Of a DNA stretch of 5,181 nucleotides, positions 1-5,136 are shown one piece after another. The notes below the pieces were generated by a model. It was given only the letters and a program-made list of their open reading frames with translations, was not told where the DNA came from and ran no database searches. Each line of letters begins with the position of its first letter. Position 1 is the first letter of the stretch. This DNA is from Pseudomonadota bacterium. GTDB lineage: Bacteria; Pseudomonadota; Alphaproteobacteria; Rhizobiales; Xanthobacteraceae. Made by a program: the position numbers and the translations under genes. The stretch lies in the NCBI GenBank assembly GCA_023405565.1, contig JAEXXW010000647.1, forward strand, positions 1-5,181, in the 5' to 3' direction.

Positions 1-378
1 CTGTCGTGTCTGATTGGCAGTCCGAAAGCCGTTGAAGACGTTCTGCGTCAGTGTCGCGCCATACCCGGCCGGATAGGTCCGGGATGAGCTTCGTCCCCGT
101 ACGGTTCCACCAAGCGCGTTCTGCTGATTGACCGTAGTATCGGTCCACTGCACGCCCCAATTACCACTGGCGCTGATCTGGGGGCGATAGCCGGACAAGG
201 CCTGCGGGACCGCTTCGTCGGTCGCGCGCACCAATGCACGTTGAGCATTGACCTGCGGATTGTTCTGGTAAGCTTGGATGAGAGCTGTTTCCAGATTATC
301 GGCATAGACCGATCCCGAGGCCATCACGCATGCGGCGGCCAGCACGTATCGTCCCGCATGCCAGACGGATATCCTCAA
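1..378 (-). CDS. tolC: TolC family outer-membrane efflux protein, N-terminal part (cut by window edge)
   Basis: Outer-membrane channel of the TolC family, which joins inner-membrane pumps or type I secretion systems to the outside. The visible 126 residues begin with a signal peptide: a basic N-terminus, a hydrophobic core at about residues 11-22 and a likely cleavage after VYA at 26. The mature part starts DNLETALIQAYQNNPQVNAQ, the usual opening helix of TolC proteins, and later shows LTQNVFNGFRT (110-120), which is typical of the family; the rest lies beyond base 1. The start is inferred. No in-frame ATG gives a sensible signal peptide, but TTG at 378-376 follows a GAGGGGGG ribosome site by 7 bases and gives a complete one. 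It lies downstream of the methyltransferase gene at 556-1206, a common alphaproteobacterial order. The family is secure; the transport partner is unknown. Confidence 0.92.
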   Translation of the reverse strand, partial: MRISVWHAGRYVLAAACVMASGSVYADNLETALIQAYQNNPQVNAQRALVRATDEAVPQALSGYRPQISASGNWGVQWTDTTVNQQNALGGTVRGRSSSRTYPAGYGATLTQNVFNGFRTANQTRQ

Positions 379-385
379 AACGCTT

Positions 386-393
386 CCCCCCTC
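386..393 (-). promoter_or_regulatory. Ribosome binding site that decides the TTG start of tolC
   Basis: Read on the minus strand this is GAGGGGGG, 7 bases before the TTG at 378-376. It is the only good purine-rich site near the N-terminus and supports TTG as the start codon. Confidence 0.6.
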
Positions 394-458
394 ACCCCAA
401 ACATCCCGGGTCCATCGCCCCCGCGACAGACTCACCGAGCCTCAACCATTTGGGAACT

Positions 459-471
459 ATATCCGGGATAT
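459..471. repeat. Perfect 13-base palindrome in the tolC promoter region
   Basis: ATATCC-G-GGATAT has two 6-base arms around one central base. It overlaps the proposed -10 element and the spacer, so a dimeric repressor bound here would block RNA polymerase. The regulatory role is inference. Confidence 0.5.
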
Positions 472-473
472 GC

Positions 474-483
474 TAAATATTTA
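474..483. repeat. Perfect 10-base AT palindrome in the tolC promoter region
   Basis: TAAATATTTA is fully self-complementary and lies 2 bases from the palindrome at 459-471. It overlaps the proposed -35 element. It may be a second operator half, or may simply reflect AT-rich promoter sequence. Confidence 0.4.
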
Positions 484-555
484 AAGTCCCTAGCCGGTCT
501 GAACACACCGAAAGCTTGGCACTGAGTATTTCGGGTGACAGGTGTCCCAGCCGGG

Positions 556-1206
556 TCAGAAAGTGAAAGCCTCCGGCCGGGCGAAACCCGGCAAAGGCGT
601 CCCAAAGGCATCAAAAATGGCTTGCCGGGTCAGATCGTCCCCCTCGCGCAGGTACAAAGTGACCTTTGTCGCGGGGCCGGTTCCCAGAATACAGACCAGC
701 CGCCCACCGTCGACAAGCTGCTCGCACAATTGCGCGGGCTCGACCGCGATGCAGCCCTCGACGAGAATGACATCGTAGGGTCCGCCGGAACGGTATCCAT
801 TTACTAAAGTCCCTTGGACCACCTCAACATTAGCGGCCTGAGCCAGCGTCGTCTTTGCCGCACGGAGAAGATCTGCATCCTCCTCCAGCGCCACGACCGA
901 CGCCACCAGTTGCGACAGAAGCGCAGCCGCATAGCCCGTGGCGCACCCCACATCGAGGGCGCGGTCCTGTGGATCGATATTCAGGGCCTGAAGCATTTTG
1001 GCCAGGACCATGGGCTGCAACAGCCGGCGACCGCTTCCGCCCACCGGCAGATCGAGATCGAGATAAGCCAGGCCGGCCGACGATTGTGGCACGAAGACTT
1101 CGCGCGGCGTTTCGAGCATGGCGTGAATAATCGCGCGGTCGGTCACGTCGGCGGGACGAATCTGCGTGTCCACCATCGTACGGCGCAAGGTTGCGAAATC
1201 GGCCAT
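556..1206 (-). CDS. pcm: Protein-L-isoaspartate O-methyltransferase family protein
   Basis: SAM-dependent methyltransferase of the PCMT family (216 aa, the usual length), whose founding members start repair of isoaspartyl residues in damaged proteins. The N-terminus MADFATLRRTMVDTQIRP and then TPREVFVP (33-40) are typical of the alphaproteobacterial branch. The Rossmann core shows motif I LDVGCATGYAAALL (84-97), the acidic strand end VVALEED (104-110), motif II YDVILVEGC (144-152) and motif III LVDGGRLVCILG (164-175). Motif I has Cys-Ala-Thr-Gly where classical enzymes have Gly-Thr/Ser-Gly-Ser-Gly, so repair activity is not certain. I chose ATG at 1206-1204 over the longer in-frame ATG at 1314, whose extra 36 residues do not look like family sequence. 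A GGATGG lies 4 bases before the chosen start. tolC follows after 177 bases. The gene symbol is by family resemblance. Confidence 0.88.
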   Translation of the reverse strand: MADFATLRRTMVDTQIRPADVTDRAIIHAMLETPREVFVPQSSAGLAYLDLDLPVGGSGRRLLQPMVLAKMLQALNIDPQDRALDVGCATGYAAALLSQLVASVVALEEDADLLRAAKTTLAQAANVEVVQGTLVNGYRSGGPYDVILVEGCIAVEPAQLCEQLVDGGRLVCILGTGPATKVTLYLREGDDLTRQAIFDAFGTPLPGFARPEAFTF

Positions 1207-1317
1207 CGAACCATCCGGAAAGCGTTGCGAGAGGCATTGATTGTGCCGCTTCTGCGGCAGCGGAAGCGAAAACGCAAGATATGGCAGGAAACAAGACGCA
1301 ATCTCGCGTTCCATGTG

Positions 1318-1346
1318 TTGCCGCCGTGCAGAGCGTCCTATATGAC
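1318..1346 (+). promoter_or_regulatory. Candidate promoter of tRNA-Cys
   Basis: TTGCCG (1318-1323) and TATGAC (1341-1346) are 17 bases apart and end 11 bases before the tRNA. Each box matches the sigma-70 consensus at about four of six positions. An alternative -10, TATATG at 1339-1344, overlaps it. Confidence 0.35.
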
Positions 1347-1357
1347 GACCGCCTGAA

Positions 1358-1431
1358 GGCCACGTGGCGGAGTGGTTACGCAGAGGACTGCAAATCCTTG
1401 CACCCCGGTTCGATTCCGGGCGTGGCCTCCA
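1358..1431 (+). tRNA. tRNA-Cys (anticodon GCA)
   Basis: Complete 74-base tRNA gene with encoded CCA (1429-1431). The acceptor stem GGCCACG (1358-1364) pairs with CGTGGCC (1421-1427). The discriminator base is T (1428), as expected for tRNA-Cys, where it is an identity element. The anticodon stem GAGGA (1383-1387) pairs with TCCTT, allowing one G-T pair, around the loop CTGCAAA with anticodon GCA at 1390-1392. The T arm CCCGG-TTCGATT-CCGGG is intact. Confidence 0.97.
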
Positions 1432-1461
1432 GATTCACTGCATCGGTGTCGTGAAGCTGAC

Positions 1462-1486
1462 GATTTCGGCGCAAAACGCCAAAATC
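1462..1486. repeat. Inverted repeat between the two tRNA genes (possible terminator)
   Basis: GATTTCGGCG (1462-1471) and CGCCAAAATC (1477-1486) pair at nine of ten positions around the loop CAAAA. It lies 30 bases after tRNA-Cys. No T-run follows on the plus strand, so it is not a textbook intrinsic terminator. It could stop tRNA-Cys transcription or be a 3'-processing structure. Confidence 0.4.
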
Positions 1487-1510
1487 ACAGTCGATATCAA
1501 CATCGAAGCT

Positions 1511-1538
1511 TTGCAATCCGCGGCAGCTTTGTTATAGC
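1511..1538 (+). promoter_or_regulatory. Candidate promoter of tRNA-Asn
   Basis: TTGCAA (1511-1516) and TATAGC (1533-1538) are 16 bases apart, each matching the sigma-70 consensus at four of six positions. Initiation would fall about 4-5 bases before the mature tRNA at 1549. This suggests that tRNA-Asn is transcribed independently of tRNA-Cys. Confidence 0.45.
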
Positions 1539-1548
1539 CGCGCCACAT

Positions 1549-1623
1549 TCCGCGGTAGCTCAGTGGTAGAGCAATCGGCTGTTAACCGATCGGTCGTAGG
1601 TTCGAATCCTACCCGCGGAGCCA
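1549..1623 (+). tRNA. tRNA-Asn (anticodon GTT)
   Basis: Complete 75-base tRNA gene with encoded CCA (1621-1623). The acceptor stem TCCGCGG (1549-1555) pairs with CCGCGGA (1613-1619), with discriminator G at 1620, as usual for tRNA-Asn. The anticodon stem ATCGG/CCGAT encloses the loop CTGTTAA with anticodon GTT at 1581-1583. The T loop TTCGAAT is canonical. Its 3' end is not repeated elsewhere in the window, so there is no sign of an integrated element. Confidence 0.97.
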
Positions 1624-1656
1624 GGCACTCCTTCTTCCATAAACATGTGACGAACG

Positions 1657-1676
1657 GATGCCGTGCCAGAGGCATC
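1657..1676. repeat. Short inverted repeat between the convergent tRNA-Asn and sensor kinase genes
   Basis: GATGCC (1657-1662) and GGCATC (1671-1676) flank an 8-base loop. It sits in the 79-base gap where transcription from tRNA-Asn and from the kinase operon converges, the right place for a two-way terminator. No T-run follows on either strand, so the call is weak. Confidence 0.25.
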
Positions 1677-1702
1677 AAGGTTCGCTGCGGCCTGACCTTC
1701 GA

Positions 1703-3058
1703 TTATTGTCCAGACATCGGAATGGTGACGCTGCCCCTCAATCCTCCCAGGTCCGAGGTGTCAAGGCGCAGCACACCGCGATAGCCCTCGGCAAGATCGC
1801 GTGTAATCGCCAATCCAAATCCGGATCCTGGCGTCGTTTCATCCCAGCGGCGCCCACGCGCAATCTCGGACCGTCTCTCCGCGAGAATGCCGGGCCCATC
1901 ATCTTCAACGACAAGCGTCACGGCGTTGGTGTCGTGTGTCACCACCAGACGGATTTCTGCTTTGGCCCATTTGCGGGCATTGTCGAGAAGATTGCCCAGC
2001 ATCTCGAGAAGATCAGCCTCCTCTCCCGGAAATGTCGCTGTCCGCGGGATGCGGCAGTCCCAATGCAAGCTCCGTGTGTCGGGCAAACGTTTGAACGCGC
2101 GGACGACTTTCTCGGCAACCGGAGCGATCTCGATCCGCTGACGGCCCAGCGCTGCGGCAATGCCGGCCCGTGCGCGGGCCAGCACGCGATCGACATGGCG
2201 CTGCATCAGGCCGGTCTGCTCTTCGATCACGGAGCCGATGTCCTTGCGGCCATCCGCCCCGGCCTGACGCGCCGTCGCATTCAACACCGCGAGCGGCGTC
2301 TTGAGACCGTGAGCAAGATCGCTGGCCTGTGCCACCGCACGATCGACAGCGGCATCCTGAAACGCAATCAGCTTGTTCAGGTCATCGACGACGGGCTGCA
2401 CTTCGCTTGGAAAGTCGCCGGTCAATGCGCGGCTCGATCCGGCATGAACCGCTCTCAGCCCCTGCCCCAATTCGTCGAATGGACGCAGCGCGAGACGGAT
2501 AAAGAAACTCATCGCAGCGACAAGGATGATACCGAGCGCAACCAGCGAGACCACCAGAATCCTGAAGAAGGCCTGCTGCGGCATGAGCAGGTCATTCTTG
2601 TCCAGCGCCGCAATGATCCAGATCGGAATCTCTTTCGTGCCGGATGAGACAAGCACACGTTGCGCCACTGACAATAATGTCGAACGGTTCGGCCCTTGCA
2701 TCGTCGCAAGATGACGCTGCCCGTCCTCATCTGTTTGCGGAACGGTGAGCACAAAGTCCCAGAGCGATCTGGAACGGACGGTTCGGCCATCGGTCGTCCC
2801 GGCCTGCCAATAGATCCCGCTATAGGGAACATCGAAGCGGGGATCCGGCAGCGTCGCATCGAGCGCGAGGGTCCCATCCGGATCAATCCGTACCTGCGCC
2901 GCAACGGTTTTGACGATCTGGCTCAGTTCGGCACCAACACGCCGCTCGATCTCCGTGTTGAAAATCTGTCGAAGACCGAAACCGGCCAGCGTCAGTGCCA
3001 GCAGGATCAGGACCGCCGCTGCCATGCTGAAGCGAAAGAAGAGCGAACGGGCTCTCAT
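1703..3058 (-). CDS. PhoQ-like sensor histidine kinase
   Basis: Inner-membrane sensor kinase (451 aa) that should phosphorylate the response regulator encoded just upstream. The order is: membrane helix about 11-29; periplasmic sensor domain about 30-162 with the segment DVPYSGIYWQ (76-85); second helix about 164-187; HAMP-like linker about 188-233; dimerisation domain with DLAHGLKTPLAVL (247-259) and phospho-acceptor H250; ATPase domain with N box EMLGNLLDN (352-360), G1 DDGPG (386-390) and G2 GSGFGL (411-416). All catalytic boxes are intact. The His-box form HGLKTPLAVL matches PhoQ's HSLKTPLAVL rather than the common HELRTP. I chose ATG at 3058-3056 because it makes an ATGA overlap with the regulator's stop; an ATG 21 bases earlier is possible. 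It resembles rhizobial FeuQ, but the neighbourhood differs from the usual feuPQ locus, so I give no symbol. The ligand cannot be read from sequence. Confidence 0.95.
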   Translation of the reverse strand: MRARSLFFRFSMAAAVLILLALTLAGFGLRQIFNTEIERRVGAELSQIVKTVAAQVRIDPDGTLALDATLPDPRFDVPYSGIYWQAGTTDGRTVRSRSLWDFVLTVPQTDEDGQRHLATMQGPNRSTLLSVAQRVLVSSGTKEIPIWIIAALDKNDLLMPQQAFFRILVVSLVALGIILVAAMSFFIRLALRPFDELGQGLRAVHAGSSRALTGDFPSEVQPVVDDLNKLIAFQDAAVDRAVAQASDLAHGLKTPLAVLNATARQAGADGRKDIGSVIEEQTGLMQRHVDRVLARARAGIAAALGRQRIEIAPVAEKVVRAFKRLPDTRSLHWDCRIPRTATFPGEEADLLEMLGNLLDNARKWAKAEIRLVVTHDTNAVTLVVEDDGPGILAERRSEIARGRRWDETTPGSGFGLAITRDLAEGYRGVLRLDTSDLGGLRGSVTIPMSGQ

Positions 3059-3720
3059 GACGGCTCGTTCGGAATGCAATAGCCGTGGCCTCTGCGGGTC
3101 TCGATCAGCGATGGGCCGATTTTCTTGCGAAGCCGGGCGATCAGCGCCTCCACCGAATTGATGTTCCGATCGGTGTCGCCGGAATGAATGTGGTCCAGCA
3201 ATTCGCCTTGCGACATGATCCGGCCGCGATGAAGCAGCAGATAGGACAGAAGACGATATTCCATACCGGATAACGTCAGTTCCCGCCCCTCCATCGTGAC
3301 ACGCCGCGTCACCGTGTCGAGTTCCAGCGGGCCTGCCTTGACAACGGTTGCAGCCTGTCCCGCTGCGCGACGGGTGATCGCGCGCAGCCGCGCCATCAAT
3401 TCTTCCATCTGGAACGGTTTGGTCAGATAGTCGTCAGCGCCGGCATCGATGCCGTTGACTTTCTCGCGCCAGCCATCGCGCGCGGTCAGGATCAGAACCG
3501 GCGTTGCGACGCCCGCATGCCGCAGCTTTTTGAGAACGGATATTCCGTCGAGGCGCGGCAGACCGAGATCGAGAATGATCGCGTCGTAGTCTTCCGTTTC
3601 GCCCTTGAACCAGGCGTCATCGCCATCGGCGACAAGGTCGATGGCGTAATTGGCGGTCTCAAGGGCCGATTTCAGGTCGGCGGCGATCCGCGGCTCGTCT
3701 TCGACAATCAATATCCGCAC
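3055..3720 (-). CDS. OmpR/PhoB-family response regulator (PhoP-like)
   Basis: Cytoplasmic transcription regulator (221 aa), partner of the kinase that follows. The receiver domain (about 1-115) has the acidic pocket E7/D8, the phospho-acceptor D51 in ILDLGLPRLDG, T79 in LTARD and K101 in LTKPF, so it should be phosphorylated normally. The winged-helix DNA-binding domain spans about 126-218, with the probable recognition helix around SVEALIARLRKK (189-200) and the wing ETRRGHGY (207-214). LDLGLP and TARDGWREKV are close to PhoP and rhizobial FeuP. Translation starts at GTG (3720-3718), which sits one base after the stop of the PepSY gene. An in-frame TAG at 3729-3727 excludes any upstream start. 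No strong ribosome site is visible, so translation is probably coupled to the preceding gene. Its targets are unknown; the repeat at 4345-4364 is a candidate autoregulatory site. Confidence 0.95.
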   Translation of the reverse strand: MRILIVEDEPRIAADLKSALETANYAIDLVADGDDAWFKGETEDYDAIILDLGLPRLDGISVLKKLRHAGVATPVLILTARDGWREKVNGIDAGADDYLTKPFQMEELMARLRAITRRAAGQAATVVKAGPLELDTVTRRVTMEGRELTLSGMEYRLLSYLLLHRGRIMSQGELLDHIHSGDTDRNINSVEALIARLRKKIGPSLIETRRGHGYCIPNEPS

Positions 3721-3721
3721 G

Positions 3722-4042
3722 TCAGTCTATCTTGATGATATCGAGCGTTTTCGCGTTGATCTCGACTTCCTTCCGGCGGCCGGACGAGGTCAGGATCTTG
3801 ACCTCATAGACCCAGATATCGTCTTCCTTATCCAGCTCGACCTTGACCACCTCGCCCGGGACTTTTTCCAGCGCGACCGACAAAACCTCCGACAGCGGAC
3901 GGATGTCCCCGCTTTTGAATGCGTTGAGTGCGCAATCCTGATTGCGGCCACAGCCTTTGTCTTTGCCGAGCGCGTGTGGCGCGACAACGGTAGTTGCGAT
4001 CGCCGCCAGCAGCAATGCAATTGTTATGAAGCGAAACGGCAT
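3722..4042 (-). CDS. Secreted small PepSY-domain protein
   Basis: Periplasmic protein of 106 aa. A signal peptide covers about 1-26 (MPFRFITIALLLAAIATTVV then APHALG) and is followed by KDKG. The mature part has CGRNQDC (C31 and C37), which could form a small disulfide loop, then a single PepSY domain at about 47-106. The PepSY signs are an amphipathic helix SEVLSVALEKVPGEVVKVEL followed by the strand-rich WVYEVKILTSSGRRKEVEIN and the terminal LDIIKID. PepSY domains often inhibit proteases or modulate signalling proteins outside the cytoplasm. Lying one base before the regulator gene, it probably tunes the kinase's sensor domain, much as FeuN restrains FeuQ in Sinorhizobium; this is inference. 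The ATG at 4042-4040 has AGGA 6 bases upstream and AAGGAG slightly further. Its 5' end overlaps the gene before it by 19 bases. Confidence 0.9.
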   Translation of the reverse strand: MPFRFITIALLLAAIATTVVAPHALGKDKGCGRNQDCALNAFKSGDIRPLSEVLSVALEKVPGEVVKVELDKEDDIWVYEVKILTSSGRRKEVEINAKTLDIIKID

Positions 4043-4287
4043 GTCGCATCCTGCTCCTTGCGAACGATCAATGCGCGCTGCCGCTGCTCGGCCAAGCCGG
4101 CCTCAACGGGCTCATGTCGCTGGCGATGTCCATGTGAGCTCGTGGCCCCGTCTTCGTCCGGCGCCGTCTCGAGGACCCCGGCCAGCACACAGGCGAGGAT
4201 AACGAAGATGACGAAGTGGCTCAAATCAGCGGTCAGCGCAACCGCGGCGGGAACGAGGAAAAACAGCAGAAGCAGAACAGCGGGCAT
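4024..4287 (-). CDS. Small two-helix membrane protein of unknown function
   Basis: I do not recognise this 87-aa protein. It begins with a hydrophobic segment (about 3-19, rich in Leu, Phe and Val), has a short loop TADLSH, then a second hydrophobic segment (about 25-40), so it probably forms a membrane hairpin. The remainder (about 41-87) is polar and charged, with DED (44-46) and a His/Arg-rich stretch SHGHRQRH (51-58). Support for a real gene comes from a strong GGGAGG ribosome site 5 bases before the ATG, third codon positions rich in G and C, and its place at the head of the PepSY-regulator-kinase unit with a 19-base overlap. It could be an accessory sensor or a kinase partner. The first helix could alternatively be a signal peptide (VPAAVA at 12-17), leaving a single anchor. 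Confidence 0.62.
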   Translation of the reverse strand: MPAVLLLLFFLVPAAVALTADLSHFVIFVILACVLAGVLETAPDEDGATSSHGHRQRHEPVEAGLAEQRQRALIVRKEQDATCRFAS

Positions 4288-4292
4288 TGATA

Positions 4293-4298
4293 CCTCCC
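4293..4298 (-). promoter_or_regulatory. Strong ribosome binding site of the small membrane protein gene
   Basis: Read on the minus strand this is GGGAGG, 5 bases before the ATG at 4287-4285. It is the best ribosome site seen in the unit and a main reason to accept the small gene downstream of it. Confidence 0.65.
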
Positions 4299-4344
4299 AT
4301 CACGAGGTTGATGCCCGAGACTACAAACCTGCAGCTGATAGCTC

Positions 4345-4364
4345 CCTGACAGGAGACGTCAGGA
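4345..4364 (-). promoter_or_regulatory. Candidate operator: tandem and inverted repeat upstream of the two-component unit
   Basis: On the minus strand the 20 bases read as two adjacent decamers, TCCTGACGTC and TCCTGTCAGG, sharing TCCTG at exactly 10-base spacing. The same bases form a dyad CCTGAC-N7-GTCAGG (4345-4363). OmpR/PhoB-family regulators typically bind direct repeats about one DNA turn apart, so this may be where the regulator at 3055-3720 controls its own unit. It lies 57 bases before the ATG at 4287. Function is inferred. Confidence 0.4.
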
Positions 4365-4491
4365 ATGAGATGAACGCGGGCCTTGAGGCCGCAAACGACA
4401 TGGCGAGCCCGCATCCAGGCAATAGAACCCATATCAAAGCAATATACCCTGCTCCGCGTGATCGAGCGGGCGCGGCTGAACGAGCAGCCTC

Positions 4492-5136
4492 TTATTGCCG
4501 CAGGAATTCCGGATTGTGGCCGTTCGCCTTGGCCCAGGACTGCAACGCCTCCCGGGTGATCTCGGTGTGCCATGTCGGATTGGCACGCTCGCGTTCGATC
4601 ACGTCCTTGGTGGCATTCGGCTTGCTGACGATCGGCAGCGCCCCGGTCTTGATTGCATCGATCATGGCCGTCGCCCAGGCCATCGATTCACGCGAATAAG
4701 GATGCCCGGGCTCGATATCGCACCACAGGCGCGAGGCGTTGGCGATATTCAGCTGGCTGACAAGCTTCCACGCGGAATAGTTCGGTTGCTGGGAAACGGC
4801 GGCCACCGCAACAGGCGCGACCTGTGCCGGCGGATTCTTGAGGACATGAAAGACGACAACGAGCGCGATTGTCGCCACGAGCGAGCAATAGCCGGTCATC
4901 AATGCCATCGGAACGCCCGCCCCTTGCGCGATGGCGAGCCACGTGCAGGACGTCGTCAACAGAAGGCCGCCGCAAAAGACGATGAGCTCGGGCAATCCAA
5001 GGGATGACAGAAAACGAGTCAGGATCGCGGTGGATACCTGCAGGTGGTCTTCGGTATTGGCTTCGTTCTCGCTTTGCGTCACCGCAAGTGTTGACGTCTG
5101 ATTACCGATCATGCGCCCGCTTCGCTGCTCTTTCAA
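4492..5136 (-). CDS. Membrane-anchored protein of unknown function
   Basis: 214 aa, not recognised as a named family. A polar N-terminus (1-47) is followed by two probable membrane helices (about 50-70 and 76-99), an Ala/Pro/Val linker, then a soluble C-terminal half. That half has SAWKLVSQLNIANASRLWCD (121-140) followed by IEPGHP, an acidic/aromatic helix pair through AIKTGALP (161-168), and the tail EITREALQSWAKANGHNPEF (192-211). From memory, this W-x-L ... LW pattern and the Arg-x-x-Leu-x-x-Trp ... Pro-x-Phe-Leu tail recur in uncharacterised proteobacterial proteins; I know no function. TTG at 5136-5134 is favoured because it overlaps a stop in another frame as TTGA. The alternative is ATG at 5112-5110, which gives 206 aa. 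The gap to the next gene is 204 bases, so it is probably a separate unit. Confidence 0.75.
   Translation of the reverse strand: MKEQRSGRMIGNQTSTLAVTQSENEANTEDHLQVSTAILTRFLSSLGLPELIVFCGGLLLTTSCTWLAIAQGAGVPMALMTGYCSLVATIALVVVFHVLKNPPAQVAPVAVAAVSQQPNYSAWKLVSQLNIANASRLWCDIEPGHPYSRESMAWATAMIDAIKTGALPIVSKPNATKDVIERERANPTWHTEITREALQSWAKANGHNPEFLRQ

Larger units (their letters stand above)
456..485 (-). promoter_or_regulatory. Candidate promoter of tolC
   Basis: An AT-rich patch stands out in GC-rich surroundings between the methyltransferase gene and tolC. On the minus strand it offers TTTAAA (485-480) and TATAGT (461-456) separated by 18 bases, which would start transcription near 449 and leave a leader of about 70 bases. 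The -10 match is good and the -35 match is weak. Two palindromes overlap the spacer (see separate entries). Confidence 0.4.
4288..4491 (-). other. Upstream region of the PepSY/two-component unit
   Basis: These 204 bases separate the 214-aa gene from the small membrane protein gene, and no convincing reading frame crosses them. They hold the repeated element at 4345-4364, a short dyad GGCCT-TG-AGGCC (4379-4390), and a 5-base hairpin GGCTG/CAGCC (4474-4489) just after the stop of the 214-aa gene that lacks a T-run. The promoter of the unit probably lies here, but I found no -35/-10 pair good enough to mark. Confidence 0.5.

Noticed and set aside
576..592. Hairpin GCCGGG-CGAAA-CCCGGC as a terminator of the methyltransferase gene
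   Set aside because: It lies inside the coding end of the gene, encodes ordinary C-terminal residues, and is not followed by a T-run on the minus strand.
1245..1266. Overlapping GC-rich hairpins (GCCGC-TTCT-GCGGC, CGCTTC/GAAGCG) in the methyltransferase leader
   Set aside because: They are short, mutually exclusive and of a kind expected by chance in GC-rich DNA; nothing ties them to a known riboswitch or attenuator.
1207..1314. N-terminal extension of the methyltransferase from the ATG at 1314
   Set aside because: The added residues do not resemble the family, whereas MADFATLRRTMVDTQIRP at 1206 is a typical family start. The region is more likely promoter sequence.
1549..1623. tRNA-Asn as an integration site for a mobile element
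   Set aside because: tRNA 3' ends are common attachment sites, but no repeat of this end and no integrase gene occurs in the window, and the gene is intact.
1658..2647. Long plus-strand frame of 329 codons
   Set aside because: It lies antisense to the sensor kinase, whose catalytic boxes are all readable on the minus strand. The translated plus-strand protein has no recognisable pattern; long antisense frames are common in GC-rich genes.
3725..4042. PepSY protein CGRNQDC as a haem- or metal-binding cytochrome-type motif
   Set aside because: The spacing Cys-x5-Cys without a following His is not a haem attachment site, and two cysteines alone do not support a metal site; a disulfide is the simpler reading.
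4226..4573. Minus-strand frame of 115 codons across the spacer
   Set aside because: It overlaps two better-supported genes in another frame, has no ribosome site and is rich in Arg, Cys and Ser without a pattern.
3650..4699. Plus-strand frame of 349 codons crossing several genes
   Set aside because: It runs antisense through the PepSY gene, the small membrane protein gene, the spacer and part of the 214-aa gene. Its composition is Arg/Ala/Ser-rich and shows no domain.
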